Assembly: GCA_001797675.1 (NCBI GenBank)
Contig: MGQB01000031.1
Location: forward strand, 98,580-162,579
Source of the DNA: Deltaproteobacteria bacterium RBG_13_43_22
GTDB lineage: Bacteria > Desulfobacterota > RBG-13-43-22
Reading direction: 5' to 3'
DNA: 64,000 bases
Position numbers and translations under genes: made by a program. Of this stretch, positions 52,425 to 61,859 are shown in pieces. The notes beneath the pieces were generated by a model that was not told where the DNA came from, did not search any database, and worked only from the letters and a program-made list of their open reading frames with translations. Position 1 is the stretch's first letter. Every line of letters starts with the position of its first letter.

Positions 52425-53249
52425 TTACCGCCAGGTGATCATGGGTTTATTTCGAAGAGGCATTCTCTGATACCTGTATTTCGGGTATCCGATCATCATG
52501 GCCCCATAGGGGAGATGATCCTGGGGCAAGGCCAGGGCCTCCAGCAGCGGGGGATAAGAGTTGGCTGCGTTATTGAAATATCCTGCCCAGCAGGTGCCCA
52601 GTCCAAAGGAGGTGGCCACCAACTCCAAATAGGACAGGGCGATGGTACAAGACGATTGGGTTGCGGTCAAGGTTGATAATCCATGAGCCACGATCAGATG
52701 GGGTGCATTGCGACAGATTCGATCGATGCCTTCGTCCCAGGCCTTGACGATCCGGTCCATACGCATACTTAGGAAATATTCGGTCCTTTCCTGAAGCAGG
52801 GAACGCAGCCAGTCCGTTACCAGGCCGGCCAGGCGTCTTACTTCTTTGGTATCTTCAATAACCAGCCAGTGCACCGGTTGCGTGTTGGCACCCGTTGGGG
52901 CATAGCGGGCGATTTCAATTATCCTGGTCAAGAGATCCCGGGGAACCGGTTTTTTTTTGTAACTGCGTATCGATCTCCGGGAACGCAAAAAATGTTCACA
53001 CTGTTCCGGGCTGAGGTCCAGTTCCTTGTGTACAGGAAGGCAATCTTTCGGGGTCATGGTTTTTAAAGATAGGGCCCCATGGGGACAGACGGATACACAA
53101 TGGCCGCAGTTGATACAAAGTGTTTCGGCCTCGGCAATAGGTTGGGGAAAGCCTTCCTCCCCGATGATTTCGATCAGCAGGCCCGGGCATTCGGCCAGGC
53201 AAAGCCCATCCCGCTGGCATTTTTTTGGGTCAACCGTAAAAAGAGCCAC
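52425..53249 (-). CDS. Ferredoxin-nitroreductase fusion
   Basis: A 274-residue protein. The N-terminal two-cluster ferredoxin domain (about 1-65) has CQRDGLCLAECP and CINCGHCVSVCP. A FMN-binding nitroreductase domain follows (about 85-274) with RSRRSIRSYKKKPV, ARYAPTGANTQPVHW, and GTCWAGYFNNAA...PYGAMMIGYP. Members transfer electrons from ferredoxin-type carriers to quinones, nitro compounds or enones; the physiological substrate is not known. The fusion is common in strict anaerobes. It is convergent with livF. Confidence 0.93.
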   Translation of the reverse strand: MALFTVDPKKCQRDGLCLAECPGLLIEIIGEEGFPQPIAEAETLCINCGHCVSVCPHGALSLKTMTPKDCLPVHKELDLSPEQCEHFLRSRRSIRSYKKKPVPRDLLTRIIEIARYAPTGANTQPVHWLVIEDTKEVRRLAGLVTDWLRSLLQERTEYFLSMRMDRIVKAWDEGIDRICRNAPHLIVAHGLSTLTATQSSCTIALSYLELVATSFGLGTCWAGYFNNAANSYPPLLEALALPQDHLPYGAMMIGYPKYRYQRMPLRNKPMITWR

Positions 53250-53306
53250 GATTTATCCTTTCACTTTATATTGTTTTGTTCTTTTACGTCTTGAATAGAT
53301 TTTTAT

Positions 53307-55931
53307 TCACTTTGACTCCGGAGTCAAGGGCAATATTTCTTTTGCCCTTTCCCTTCCCAAATAACCCGTACTAAAGAGTTTTCTGATTACCACATCCAAA
53401 ATAAGAAGCAGCAAGGCGAACAAGGTGAGGTAAGGCCAGAGGGGAGGACCGACCTCTTTGATCGTAGTATTCGGATTGAAAAGCCCTTTGGGCGGGGTAT
53501 GGACGTCGAGAATGCGTCCCTGGGTCAAAGAGGCCAGGGAGGAGAGGAGAGCCTGATTCACCCCGACTTCCATAAATTCATCCGTATAGGGGAGGCCATA
53601 ACCGAAGATTTTCGGGGGGGAAGTCCCTCCATCCGAATCGGAGGAAAAGAGACTCAGATAATACACTCCCACCTCTTCGGCCGGAAAGATCCCCTGATAT
53701 CTTCCCGGGGCAATCTGATTGATGGGGATAAGCATATTTTTCTTGGACGGAAAAAGGATATTCATCTTCAGGTTGAGAAGGTTCATCAAAAGGCCGTGAT
53801 CATCGGTTACATCAACCAGGAGGGTATTCTTCCCGTTCTTCCGCTCCATGGCAACCTGGTAGTTCCCGGGGGTTTCTTTTTGTTGGGCCCATTTGATCAT
53901 CTGGGAGACCAAGGCCCCGTAATGTTCCCAGAGGATCCAGGACCTACCCCATTTCGGGGAGAGATCCGAGGTAAAGGCCACGCTCCGGCCAAGCCCGTAT
54001 TGCCAGGCGGATAAAAGGGGTCCTTCCCCGGTTTCGAAGAGAATGGTTGACCCTGCCTTGGGATAGGTGATCACCTGCCCCTGTAACAGAGGCAAGTCCC
54101 GGGTGGGGATATCTTTGGTCATATCAGAGGCCATTCGAGCTTTGGGTTTCAGTGTTTTTTCAACAATAATTTTTTTGGCGGCCATCCGGGTTTCCCCAAC
54201 GAAAATGCGGGGAATCCTGTCCGAATCATCCGTGTAATAGTTGCGGCCATCCCCCCATTTGGCGATGTTCTTCATCAGGTTGATATCGGCGTCCTTGCCA
54301 ACCGACACGGTGGATACCGTAATCCCGGCCTCCCGCAAGGATTGCAGGAGGGACCGAAAATCGCCCTTATTGGTGAGTCCATCGGAGAGTAGGATGACAT
54401 GTTTTTTTGAGGCTTTCATTCCCGCCAGAACCCGGTAGGCTTCCTGCAAGGCCGGATAAATATCCGTTCCCCCGCTTTCTTTCAGGGTGGAAAGCTGCCG
54501 GGCGATCGTTTTTCTCTCCCTGGCGGAGGTCATGGGAACGGTCCATTGAAATTCGGTGTCAAAGGCCAGAATACCCACCTTGTCCAGGGGATTGAGGGTC
54601 TCCACCGCCCAGAAAGCGGCAAGTTTGGCCCCTTCCATCTTATTTTTATTTTCTAAGTTCCCGGCCATCGATGCCGATTTATCGATCATAAGGACCAGGG
54701 CAAATCCCGGATATTCCATGTTGGTCGGGATATCCATTGAAACCGGCATGGCCTTTTCCACCGGCGTATTAAGATACCCCCCGGCACCAAAGCCGTTTAA
54801 CCCGCCGATCATAACCAGGCCGCCTCCCAAATCCTTGACATAACGTTCCAGATTTTCCATGGCGGCATAGGAAAAATTCCGGCTTTGAATATCATGGAGT
54901 ACGATGGCGGTGTAATCGAGGAGATCGTAAAGCGATTCGGAGAGATCGGCCGGGTCTTTTTGGACCACGGCGATGCCCTGTTTCTTCAGTGCTTCCGCCA
55001 GGTGAGACGATCGTTCCCGAGGGTTGGCCAAATAGAGAATCTGGGGTTTTTTGGTCCCCCGGGTGAAGGATAACCCCTGGTTGTTTTGAAAAATCCCATC
55101 CTGAGGGGAATTGATGACCGCCGTGTAAAGGTAGAGTCCCGGCTCCTTGATCACATCCTTAAAGAGGTAAGTATTCTTACCCGCCCGAAAGGTTACCCCC
55201 TCATTCTTTAACAGGCGACCGTTTCTCAAAAGGATCATTTCACCCACACCCTCATGGGTGCTGGAGAGGGTGGCCCGGATTTCAAACGGAGTTTGGAGGG
55301 CCGCAGTAAGCGGGCTTTCCACCTTTTCCATAAAGACTTCATGGCCCTGGAACCAGGATATCAGCGGGGCCGGTAAGATCTCGATGCCGAGAGATTTGGC
55401 CAGATAGGCCGCTTCTCTGGCTTCTTTCCGGTTCTCATTACCGTCGGTAAAAAGGACGATCCTGTTTTTCCCTGTTTCCGTAAACCGGCCCATGGCCAAC
55501 TGGAGGGCATCCTTGATATTGGTGGCCTTGGGATCAATTTGTGATCTTAGTTCAGCGGGGGAAAAGTCGGGTTTCAGTTCCGTTTCCACTGAGGGTTCTT
55601 TTCCAAAAAGGATAAGGCCTGCCCGATCCTCTTTCGTCATGCCGGAAACGGCCTTTTTTATATAGGTCATGGCCGCGTCCCTCTCCCCGGTGTTAATGCT
55701 CTCCGACAAATCGAGGACGAAAAAGAGATTTACGCGCTCTGAAGGGTTCAGGAACCTGAGGTCACAGAGGGCCAGAACCAACAGCAGAAGTAGCAGGGAT
55801 CGCATTCCCCCGAAAAGGGCCCTTTCCCTGGGAGATAAACGCCCAGGAGAAATCTTTTTAAGGCCGATCCAAAAGAGAGGGATCGCTATCAGGGAGATCA
55901 GAAAAAGGGGTTTTAAAAGGGTAAAGGGCAT
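53307..55931 (-). CDS. Large VWA/GATase-like membrane protein of the Bat-type operon
   Basis: An 874-residue protein. Two N-terminal membrane helices (about 8-25 and 43-62) lead to a VWA-like domain (NLFFVLDLSESINTG). Next come a beta-rich part, a class I glutamine-amidotransferase-like domain (VKDLGGGLVMIGGLNGFGAGGY), and a second VWA with a proper MIDAS motif (LMIDKSASMAG...SDGLTNKGDF). One C-terminal membrane helix lies near 835-855. The amidotransferase-like part shows no clear catalytic Cys. This layout recurs in MoxR/BatA clusters. The role is inferred as assembly or stress-linked envelope protein folding. It is last in the operon, 26 nt after the BatA-like gene. Confidence 0.85.
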   Translation of the reverse strand: MPFTLLKPLFLISLIAIPLFWIGLKKISPGRLSPRERALFGGMRSLLLLLLVLALCDLRFLNPSERVNLFFVLDLSESINTGERDAAMTYIKKAVSGMTKEDRAGLILFGKEPSVETELKPDFSPAELRSQIDPKATNIKDALQLAMGRFTETGKNRIVLFTDGNENRKEAREAAYLAKSLGIEILPAPLISWFQGHEVFMEKVESPLTAALQTPFEIRATLSSTHEGVGEMILLRNGRLLKNEGVTFRAGKNTYLFKDVIKEPGLYLYTAVINSPQDGIFQNNQGLSFTRGTKKPQILYLANPRERSSHLAEALKKQGIAVVQKDPADLSESLYDLLDYTAIVLHDIQSRNFSYAAMENLERYVKDLGGGLVMIGGLNGFGAGGYLNTPVEKAMPVSMDIPTNMEYPGFALVLMIDKSASMAGNLENKNKMEGAKLAAFWAVETLNPLDKVGILAFDTEFQWTVPMTSARERKTIARQLSTLKESGGTDIYPALQEAYRVLAGMKASKKHVILLSDGLTNKGDFRSLLQSLREAGITVSTVSVGKDADINLMKNIAKWGDGRNYYTDDSDRIPRIFVGETRMAAKKIIVEKTLKPKARMASDMTKDIPTRDLPLLQGQVITYPKAGSTILFETGEGPLLSAWQYGLGRSVAFTSDLSPKWGRSWILWEHYGALVSQMIKWAQQKETPGNYQVAMERKNGKNTLLVDVTDDHGLLMNLLNLKMNILFPSKKNMLIPINQIAPGRYQGIFPAEEVGVYYLSLFSSDSDGGTSPPKIFGYGLPYTDEFMEVGVNQALLSSLASLTQGRILDVHTPPKGLFNPNTTIKEVGPPLWPYLTLFALLLLILDVVIRKLFSTGYLGRERAKEILPLTPESK

Positions 55932-55957
55932 TGGTTATTATTCCAGAATGAGATACT

Positions 55958-57805
55958 TCATCTTCGTTTCAGCCAAACGGTGGACTCCAGCACCAGGAGG
56001 ATAATAACCCCCAGGAGAACCCAAAACCAGGTCTGTACCGGGGTTTGGACGGTTTCTATTCCTGCTCCGGGCAAGGCTGGTTGTTTTCCCAATCCGGAAG
56101 GGTCAACCCGGATATTGGATTCTGATTCATCAAACAGATTTACGGCAAAATGGGTCCTTTTCTCTTTTTCCGCGACCTGATAGACCCCCACCTTCTCCGT
56201 ATGCGAATACGGAAAGGGATTGGATTGTACTGGCTGTCTCACCCATTTCCCGGAGGGTAAGCCGATGGAAACCGATTGGGTGGCCGGTCTCAGATACAAA
56301 GGAAAAGTTTCGCCGGCCTTTACCTGCATAGGCATGAAGGAAAACTGGTGAGGCTGGAGCCATCTGAAGCAGTTGGTCATGAGCACGGGGAAGGCTACCC
56401 GGAGCGGAAGGTCCGATTGCCTCAAATCAAAGTTGATCAGGACGGCCCTAAGGCCCTCTTTTTCATAGACATAGATCAGGCCCTGGTTCCTGGCCTCTAA
56501 AAGGGGCTTTATACCTGTTCCTGTTTTTACCGATGAGGCCGTCCTGATCTGCAGGGTTCCCAGATCAAGATTCTGCATGACCGGATGCCTTCGATCCCAG
56601 TCCAGGATAACCGGATTATCCTTAACCCCGGTTTTGGTGACGGGGATCGAGGGGGAGAAGGCGTTGATCATCAGGAAGTTCCCCCGCTCGGTTGAGGGAG
56701 GTGAGATGCCGTCAAGGATAATGAGATCGTAGCTACGGACCTGCTCCTCCCAGGAAGAGCGATTGATCTCCTTCACCGTATGGACCCTGAATTGAGGGTA
56801 GGCCTCCAAAAGGGTTTTCAGAAAGTAGTTTCCAGGAGTCACCACCAAAATCGATAATTCTCCGGGCCTCCGCAATATGTTGTAGGCCTGATTGTCCAAA
56901 GGAAAATCATCCTGGAGGACCAGGGAGGCTTTAGCGATTTCGCTCTCAGGTCTTAAAATAGGGATAAGAAATCGTTGTTTTTCCAGACCTCTCAACCCGG
57001 CGGTTTTTTTAAAGACGATTTCCTCACCGATGGTTATCTGAACGGGGCAGAGAACCGGGTGGAGATTGAAATTTTTAACCTCAAGCAGGGCCTGGTAAAC
57101 ATCCGGTATTTCCGGATCCGGCCGAGCTTGAAAGTTGATAATGCCGACATTCTTTTCCCCCTCTGAAATAATAAAGGGGTGCAATTTTCTATGTTTTTGA
57201 AGAAGGCTGTCCAGGCCGGTTACGGCCCCGTCGGTAATGAGATAGACCTTGTCCTCAGGTGCCGGATCGATGAAAGAGAAGGCCAGGTAAACGGCGCTGG
57301 TCAGGTCTCCGGAGACATCCGAGGGCTGAATATTCTCAATCACTTCCCGGAGGCGCTTTTTGTCTTTTGAAAAGGGGGACCTTATTTCAGGCCGGTTGCC
57401 GGCTTCAATGATGAGCATCCGGCTTTCATCCGAAAGTTCGCTGATCAGCTTGAGCGCCTCTTCTTTGGCCTTGTCAAACCGGATGCCCTTGGCCGTCCTG
57501 GTTTGCATGCTGGCACTGGAATCCAGGACCAGAACCGCATTTCCTTTGATCCTGGTCGGACGGGTCCAGACGGGTTCGGCCAAAGCCAGGGAGGAGAGGA
57601 TGACGATCAGGATTTGAAGCAAAAGGGGAAGATTCTTCAAGAGGGACTGAATCCGGCTTCCCCCCCGGGCCTCTTTTAAAACCCCTTTCCACAGGAAAAG
57701 GCCGGTTACGTCTACTTCCCGGGGTTTGGGTTTGAGGCTGTGGATAATAAGGAGAACCGGGATAAGTCCCAGAAGAAGGAGCCAGATTGGGTTTAAGAGC
57801 TGCAT
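55958..57805 (-). CDS. BatA-like VWA membrane protein
   Basis: A 615-residue protein starts with the BatA_N two-helix segment (LLNPIWLLLLGLIPVLLIIHSLKP, then LLLQILIVILSSLALAEPVW). A VWA domain follows with MIDAS VLDSSASMQTR and DGAVTG. A long beta-rich periplasmic part contains YDLIILDGISPPS, and a C-terminal membrane helix ends at VWLKRR. VWA proteins with MoxR ATPases are thought to act as metal-dependent chaperones for enzyme or envelope assembly. It lies between the larger VWA gene and, across a MITE-like element, the DUF58 gene. Confidence 0.87.
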   Translation of the reverse strand: MQLLNPIWLLLLGLIPVLLIIHSLKPKPREVDVTGLFLWKGVLKEARGGSRIQSLLKNLPLLLQILIVILSSLALAEPVWTRPTRIKGNAVLVLDSSASMQTRTAKGIRFDKAKEEALKLISELSDESRMLIIEAGNRPEIRSPFSKDKKRLREVIENIQPSDVSGDLTSAVYLAFSFIDPAPEDKVYLITDGAVTGLDSLLQKHRKLHPFIISEGEKNVGIINFQARPDPEIPDVYQALLEVKNFNLHPVLCPVQITIGEEIVFKKTAGLRGLEKQRFLIPILRPESEIAKASLVLQDDFPLDNQAYNILRRPGELSILVVTPGNYFLKTLLEAYPQFRVHTVKEINRSSWEEQVRSYDLIILDGISPPSTERGNFLMINAFSPSIPVTKTGVKDNPVILDWDRRHPVMQNLDLGTLQIRTASSVKTGTGIKPLLEARNQGLIYVYEKEGLRAVLINFDLRQSDLPLRVAFPVLMTNCFRWLQPHQFSFMPMQVKAGETFPLYLRPATQSVSIGLPSGKWVRQPVQSNPFPYSHTEKVGVYQVAEKEKRTHFAVNLFDESESNIRVDPSGLGKQPALPGAGIETVQTPVQTWFWVLLGVIILLVLESTVWLKRR

Positions 57806-57817
57806 TTACTTTTCCCT

Positions 57818-57959
57818 GAGACCTTTGAAAAACGCCCCCTTTTGTCCAATTTTTGCGTCAGACTCAAATTTTAATCCTCGAAATACTATATGTATTCCTG
57901 CGGTTCAAATTTTCGTCTTCCTTGACCTTGGACAAAATTGAACATTTTTCAAAGGTCTC
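57818..57959. mobile_element. 142-bp MITE-like element with terminal inverted repeats
   Basis: The perfect 15-bp ends GAGACCTTTGAAAAA (57818-57832) and TTTTTCAAAGGTCTC (57945-57959) extend inward to a matched TTTTGTCCAA / TTGGACAAAA pair. No open frame or transposase lies inside. It sits between the DUF58 and BatA-like genes of one operon. No target duplication is obvious at the edges. Confidence 0.7.
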
Positions 57960-58036
57960 TCCCTTATGGAAACGGGGTTGTGGTTCTGTCCAACCCCATG
58001 AATGCTTTCGGGCCCAGGAGGGATTGACTCGGTTCC

Positions 58037-58930
58037 CTATTTAAATAAGGTTCCATCCGAAAGATAATCAAACAAAAAGTCCTCAAAGGGGATGCGGGTG
58101 TCCAGGAGATAATATCCGATCCCTTTGGTCAGGCAGAATTCCCTTATCTCATCAAGGAATTGCTCCATCTTTTTTCGGTAGAGGGACCGGAGATCATTGC
58201 TCAGGGTGATCCTTTTGGTTTCTCCGGTCTCCATTTCTTTGAGGATAAGATATCCGTCCAGGGAAGGAAGAAGCTCTTCATGGTCCAATACCTGGATGAG
58301 GGTGGTTTTGAATTTTCGTTGCATCAGGGCCTCCAGCCCCTTTTTAAACCCTTTGGTGTCCAGCAGATCGCTGATGATAACCGCCAGGCCGGGTCTGGTG
58401 CAGAGGGAGGCGAAATCCTCCAGAGACGTATTCAATCCGGTTTCCCCTTTTGGTTTCAAGTCCGTGAGATAGCGCAAAATGGATGGGTAGGCCTTTATTC
58501 CCCTTTGAGCTCCGAGGGATTCCCCAATGGAATCGGCAAAAGAGACGAATTCCACACGGTCCAGATTGGCTATGGCGATATAGCTCAGAGCGGCTGCCAG
58601 TCTTTTCGCCACCAAGGCCTTGGGGGGTTGACCGAAAGCCATGGATCTGCTGACGTCCATGAGGATATGAACCCTGAGGTCTTCTTCGGAGTGGAACAGC
58701 TTAAGGAAGAGTTTGTCGAGCCTCCCGTAGACGTTCCAATCCACATATCGGAAATCATCGCCCACCTGATATTTTCGATAGTCCAGAAATTCAAGACTGG
58801 TGCCGCTACGCCAGGATCCGTGCTCCCCTTTATGGGGTCCCTTAATGACCCTTCCGGCCAGAAGCTTCAGCCTCTCCAATTTCCTCAAAAAATCTTCGTC
58901 CAGGAAATCTTCCGTTTCCATTACCGTCAT
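58037..58930 (-). CDS. DUF58-family protein
   Basis: A 297-residue DUF58 protein with a VWA-like fold: RVIKGPHKGEHGSWRSGTSLEFLDYRKYQVGDDFRYVDWNVYGRLDKLFLKLF is the conserved N-terminal block (positions about 28-80). It then has ILMDVSRSMAFG with a MIDAS-like DxSxS, and LAVIISDLLD. There is no membrane segment. It is encoded with MoxR and BatA-like proteins, the usual setting, and probably acts with the MoxR ATPase in a metal- or enzyme-insertion complex. A 447-nt non-coding stretch separates it from moxR upstream. Confidence 0.92.
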   Translation of the reverse strand: MTVMETEDFLDEDFLRKLERLKLLAGRVIKGPHKGEHGSWRSGTSLEFLDYRKYQVGDDFRYVDWNVYGRLDKLFLKLFHSEEDLRVHILMDVSRSMAFGQPPKALVAKRLAAALSYIAIANLDRVEFVSFADSIGESLGAQRGIKAYPSILRYLTDLKPKGETGLNTSLEDFASLCTRPGLAVIISDLLDTKGFKKGLEALMQRKFKTTLIQVLDHEELLPSLDGYLILKEMETGETKRITLSNDLRSLYRKKMEQFLDEIREFCLTKGIGYYLLDTRIPFEDFLFDYLSDGTLFK

Positions 58931-59002
58931 CCTATGATATTTATGATTTGATTATTGCCCCTTGAAGTCTAAAAAAAATAATCTCTAACTTTTTATTGAA
59001 GC

Positions 59003-59110
59003 TCCCTGCACCAAGGTGCAGGGAATCTTCCAGGCAAGGAAAGGGTTTATTTGTTGTAGTTCGCTCGCTAACCCACGCAGCAAGCTGCGGGGAATGCGCT
59101 CGCTATTCCT
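59003..59110. repeat. palindrome-rich REP-like segment
   Basis: Two hairpins share an AA loop: TCCCTGCACC-AA-GGTGCAGGGA (59003-59024, perfect 10-bp stem) and CGCAGC-AA-GCTGCG (59077-59090). TTCGCTCGCTAACCC and TGCGCTCGCTATTCC flank the second. No T-run follows either hairpin. It resembles REP or non-autonomous transposon ends. Confidence 0.65.
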
Positions 59111-59112
59111 GT

Positions 59113-59377
59113 TCAAGGGGCATAGAGGGGTTTTCTTTTTGGAGTTGTCCATCCGTTAGCCATAATCTTCTGGATCGGGATTGAACCGGAATCTTTTATC
59201 GCAGGCAGGCCTACGCCACTGTTGGTAAAAGGCTTTGATGTGGTCACTGCCTCGAACCCAACTTTGCTTTTGGGCCGGTTGAGTGCCTCATAATTACCCT
59301 TTGGACACCTCCAAAAAAAACCCTCCATGACCAAATTCCGAAGTTCAAGAAAATATTTAAATATCTTCGGTTTGTTT
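59113..59377. other. non-coding stretch downstream of moxR, no recognised gene
   Basis: A minus-strand frame reading into the end of moxR (to 59424) would encode a 103-residue peptide rich in Lys, Pro and Ser that I do not recognise. It has no ribosome site and overlaps moxR. The stretch may be a remnant of a mobile element together with the palindromes at 59003-59090. Confidence 0.4.
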
Positions 59378-60367
59378 TCAGACCTTTTGCGGTAGGCTGT
59401 CGATAATCTCTTCAACAATTGCATCCGGGTCGATCCCTTCGGCCTCGCCCCGAAGGTTCAAAATAATTCGATGTCTCAAGGCGGGTTTGGCCACTGCCCG
59501 GATGTCATCCAATGAGACGTTAAAGCGGTCCTCAAGAAGGGCGGTAACCTTACCGGCCAATACCAGGCTCAGCACGCCTCTGGGACTGGCGCCATATCGA
59601 ACATATTGCCTGGCCTTCGGGGCGGACTGCTTTTCAAGGGGGTGGCTGGCCAAGACCATTCTTACGGCATAATCCTTGACATGGGAGGCCAGAGGGACCT
59701 CTCTGACCAGGGATTTCATCTGCAGGATGGAAGCGGCTCCCACCGTCTGAGACAGGACCGGCGGCGTGTCCTCCGTGGTTTTGTCGATGATCTCCAAAAG
59801 TTGATCCGATGTGGGATAACCGATTTTGAGTTTGAAGAAGAAGCGGTCAACCTGGGCCTCCGGGAGAGGATAGGTCCCTTCCATCTCCAGGGGATTCTGT
59901 GTGGCCAGGACAATAAAGGGCGGCTCCAGAGAATATTTTTTCCCAAAGACCGTGACCGCTTGTTCCTGCATCGCCTCAAGCAGGGCGGACTGTGTCTTGG
60001 GGGTTGCCCGGTTGATCTCGTCGGCCAGAATGATCTGGCCGAATATGGGCCCCTGGTAAAACTCAAAAAAACGGTTTCCTTCCGCATTCTGATTGACAAT
60101 GTTGGTGCCGACGATGTCCGCCGGCATGAGATCGGGGGTAAACTGGATCCTGGAATACTTCAGGTTAAGGACCTGCCCCAGACTCTTTACGATCAGGGTC
60201 TTCCCCAGACCAGGAACTCCCTCAATGAGGGCATGGCCCCCGCAGAGCAGACAGATGAATATCTGCCGGATGAGTTCCTCCTGCCCGACAATGGCCCTGG
60301 AAAGTTCGGTTTGGATCTGTTTCAGACTATTTTTGATCAACTCCAGTTGTTCATTGAGATTGGTCAT
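59378..60367 (-). CDS. moxR: MoxR-type AAA+ ATPase
   Basis: A 329-residue MoxR ATPase: IVGQEELIRQIFICLLCGGHALIEGVPGLGKTLIVKSL with Walker A near residue 46, Walker B IILADEINRATPKTQSALLEAMQE, sensor 1 VLATQNPLEMEGTYPLPEAQVDRF, and the C-terminal lid VRYGASPRGVLSL. The start at 60367 gives the usual length. The 87 further upstream codons come from inside the preceding gene in another frame and are rejected. It overlaps that gene by 17 nt. MoxR proteins work with VWA proteins as chaperone-like remodelers. Confidence 0.95.
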   Translation of the reverse strand: MTNLNEQLELIKNSLKQIQTELSRAIVGQEELIRQIFICLLCGGHALIEGVPGLGKTLIVKSLGQVLNLKYSRIQFTPDLMPADIVGTNIVNQNAEGNRFFEFYQGPIFGQIILADEINRATPKTQSALLEAMQEQAVTVFGKKYSLEPPFIVLATQNPLEMEGTYPLPEAQVDRFFFKLKIGYPTSDQLLEIIDKTTEDTPPVLSQTVGAASILQMKSLVREVPLASHVKDYAVRMVLASHPLEKQSAPKARQYVRYGASPRGVLSLVLAGKVTALLEDRFNVSLDDIRAVAKPALRHRIILNLRGEAEGIDPDAIVEEIIDSLPQKV

Positions 60368-61859
60368 CCTGCTTTTTTCCTTTTTCCTGTCTGATGGATA
60401 AAAAATAGTGTTTAATGTATTCCCGGTATTCCCGGGGAACCTTTTCCTTAAGAAGGACCGCCTCCATTTCTTTCCGATAGGAAGCTGGGATCTCCTGCCG
60501 TGTTTCTTCCCGGTCGTTTTTCGACTTTCCAAAAAGGGGTAAAGCCCGTACCTGAAACGAGTCTCTGGGTTCCGCGCCGGAAGGACCCCCGTCTTTGAAG
60601 GAGAGCCCCTTTTTACCCTTGAGTTCAAAGGGGACGAGCTTTTCTCCTGTTCCCTTTCCCCTACCGGCCGTATAAGGGTTATCGTCTTTATCGGGTTGAG
60701 GTTTTTTACCGGCCCCTTGGTTATCCTCCATCCCTGGTCCGGACTTGGGAGGCATGGGGACCTTGGTCGGATCCTTCTCCGAAGAAGAAGGGGACTTGGA
60801 TCCTCCGGAAGAATTTTCTTTTAATTTCCCCCGGGTTTCTCCCTGCTCGACAAAGGCCTTGTCCCGTTTCGATAGGGGGGATCTTTCGTCACCGCCTGGT
60901 TCTGTGGGAATGGCCATGCCGATGGTTTTTTCCAGGAACTGCTCCAAATCGAGTTTTTCACCGATACGGGAAATATCCTTGGTAATGGAATCCGGAAGAC
61001 TGCCGTCAAAAAATTCTTTTAATGGCTCGATTACCTTATCCAGTTCTTGAGGTGTTTTGAGGTCTTTGGGTACGGTGAAAGGATTGGACTGCCCTGGGGA
61101 ACCGTCTGCATTCAACTCTTTTTCCAATTTTTGGCTAAGGCGAAGGCGTTCAGCCTGGGCCTCTTTTTTCATCTCTCCCAGGGTGAGGAGCAGCTTCTCC
61201 TGCTTCAAGGATTGATTTTGAAGCTCTTTGGCCATCTCCTCCAATTGCCGGTAAGGTTCCCCAAGGGACTGGTTATCCCTGGCTTCGGCTTGGCGAATCT
61301 TTTCTTTGGAAAACTTTTCTATTTCCTTTCCTATTCGGGCCAGCCTTTCCGGTGGGATTTCCCTTTTGGCTTTGGCTGGGGAAAAATCAAAGAGCAAGAG
61401 ACCCACAATGATAAAGGCGAACAAAGGGATGAGGATATAAGCGGGAGAGAAACCGAAGGGGTAGAGTTTGTTCCTGGGAAGCCTTTCAAGTACATCTCCG
61501 GCATCCGACAATAATCTTCTTCTGAATCGAGAGGGCTTTCCCGATTGGGAATATTCAAAGGCGGTGCTCAGGCGGTCTTTTAATTGGAGCCTTGCATCGA
61601 TCTCGATTAAATCCGAAAGAAAGTCTTTTCGGGGGAGAAGGTGAATAAGTAGAACGAGGCCAAAGGAGATCAGGGTTAGAACCAGGGTGATGGAAAGGCC
61701 CTGCTCCAGCCGATAAAACACTTTTTGAAATCCAAGGGCCACGGCGTTCAGGATCAGGGAAAGGGCGAGGGACCAGACCAAATAGGAAAGGAGCCTCCTC
61801 CTTTTTCTCCACCTGAGAAGGGTGGCAACACTTTTTTCAAAAACGGAATCGCCGGTCAC
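60351..61859 (-). CDS. Membrane protein with long disordered region, unknown function
   Basis: A 502-residue protein of no family I can name. It has three membrane helices (about 23-42, 53-75 and 142-165), then a Lys/Glu-rich coiled coil (about 175-260). A long Gly/Ser/Pro/Lys-rich stretch (about 330-420) follows, and a short helical C-terminus with PREYREYIKHYF. The soluble part is probably cytoplasmic or periplasmic depending on topology, which I cannot fix. It lies between moxR and another membrane protein, overlapping both by 4-17 nt, so it belongs to the operon. It may be the variable membrane partner of the MoxR-VWA machine. Confidence 0.75.
   Translation of the reverse strand: MTGDSVFEKSVATLLRWRKRRRLLSYLVWSLALSLILNAVALGFQKVFYRLEQGLSITLVLTLISFGLVLLIHLLPRKDFLSDLIEIDARLQLKDRLSTAFEYSQSGKPSRFRRRLLSDAGDVLERLPRNKLYPFGFSPAYILIPLFAFIIVGLLLFDFSPAKAKREIPPERLARIGKEIEKFSKEKIRQAEARDNQSLGEPYRQLEEMAKELQNQSLKQEKLLLTLGEMKKEAQAERLRLSQKLEKELNADGSPGQSNPFTVPKDLKTPQELDKVIEPLKEFFDGSLPDSITKDISRIGEKLDLEQFLEKTIGMAIPTEPGGDERSPLSKRDKAFVEQGETRGKLKENSSGGSKSPSSSEKDPTKVPMPPKSGPGMEDNQGAGKKPQPDKDDNPYTAGRGKGTGEKLVPFELKGKKGLSFKDGGPSGAEPRDSFQVRALPLFGKSKNDREETRQEIPASYRKEMEAVLLKEKVPREYREYIKHYFLSIRQEKGKKQDDQSQ

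Noticed and set aside
52402..52432. Bidirectional terminator between livF and the nitroreductase gene
   Set aside because: A 7-bp stem (GGCGGTA/TACCGCC) with a 17-nt loop exists, but no T-run follows on either strand, so support is too weak.
59113..59424. 103-residue minus-strand protein after moxR
   Set aside because: It overlaps the end of moxR, lacks a ribosome site and shows no recognisable domain.
60368..60628. 87-residue N-terminal extension of MoxR
   Set aside because: It lies inside the preceding gene in another frame, is very basic and has no family counterpart.
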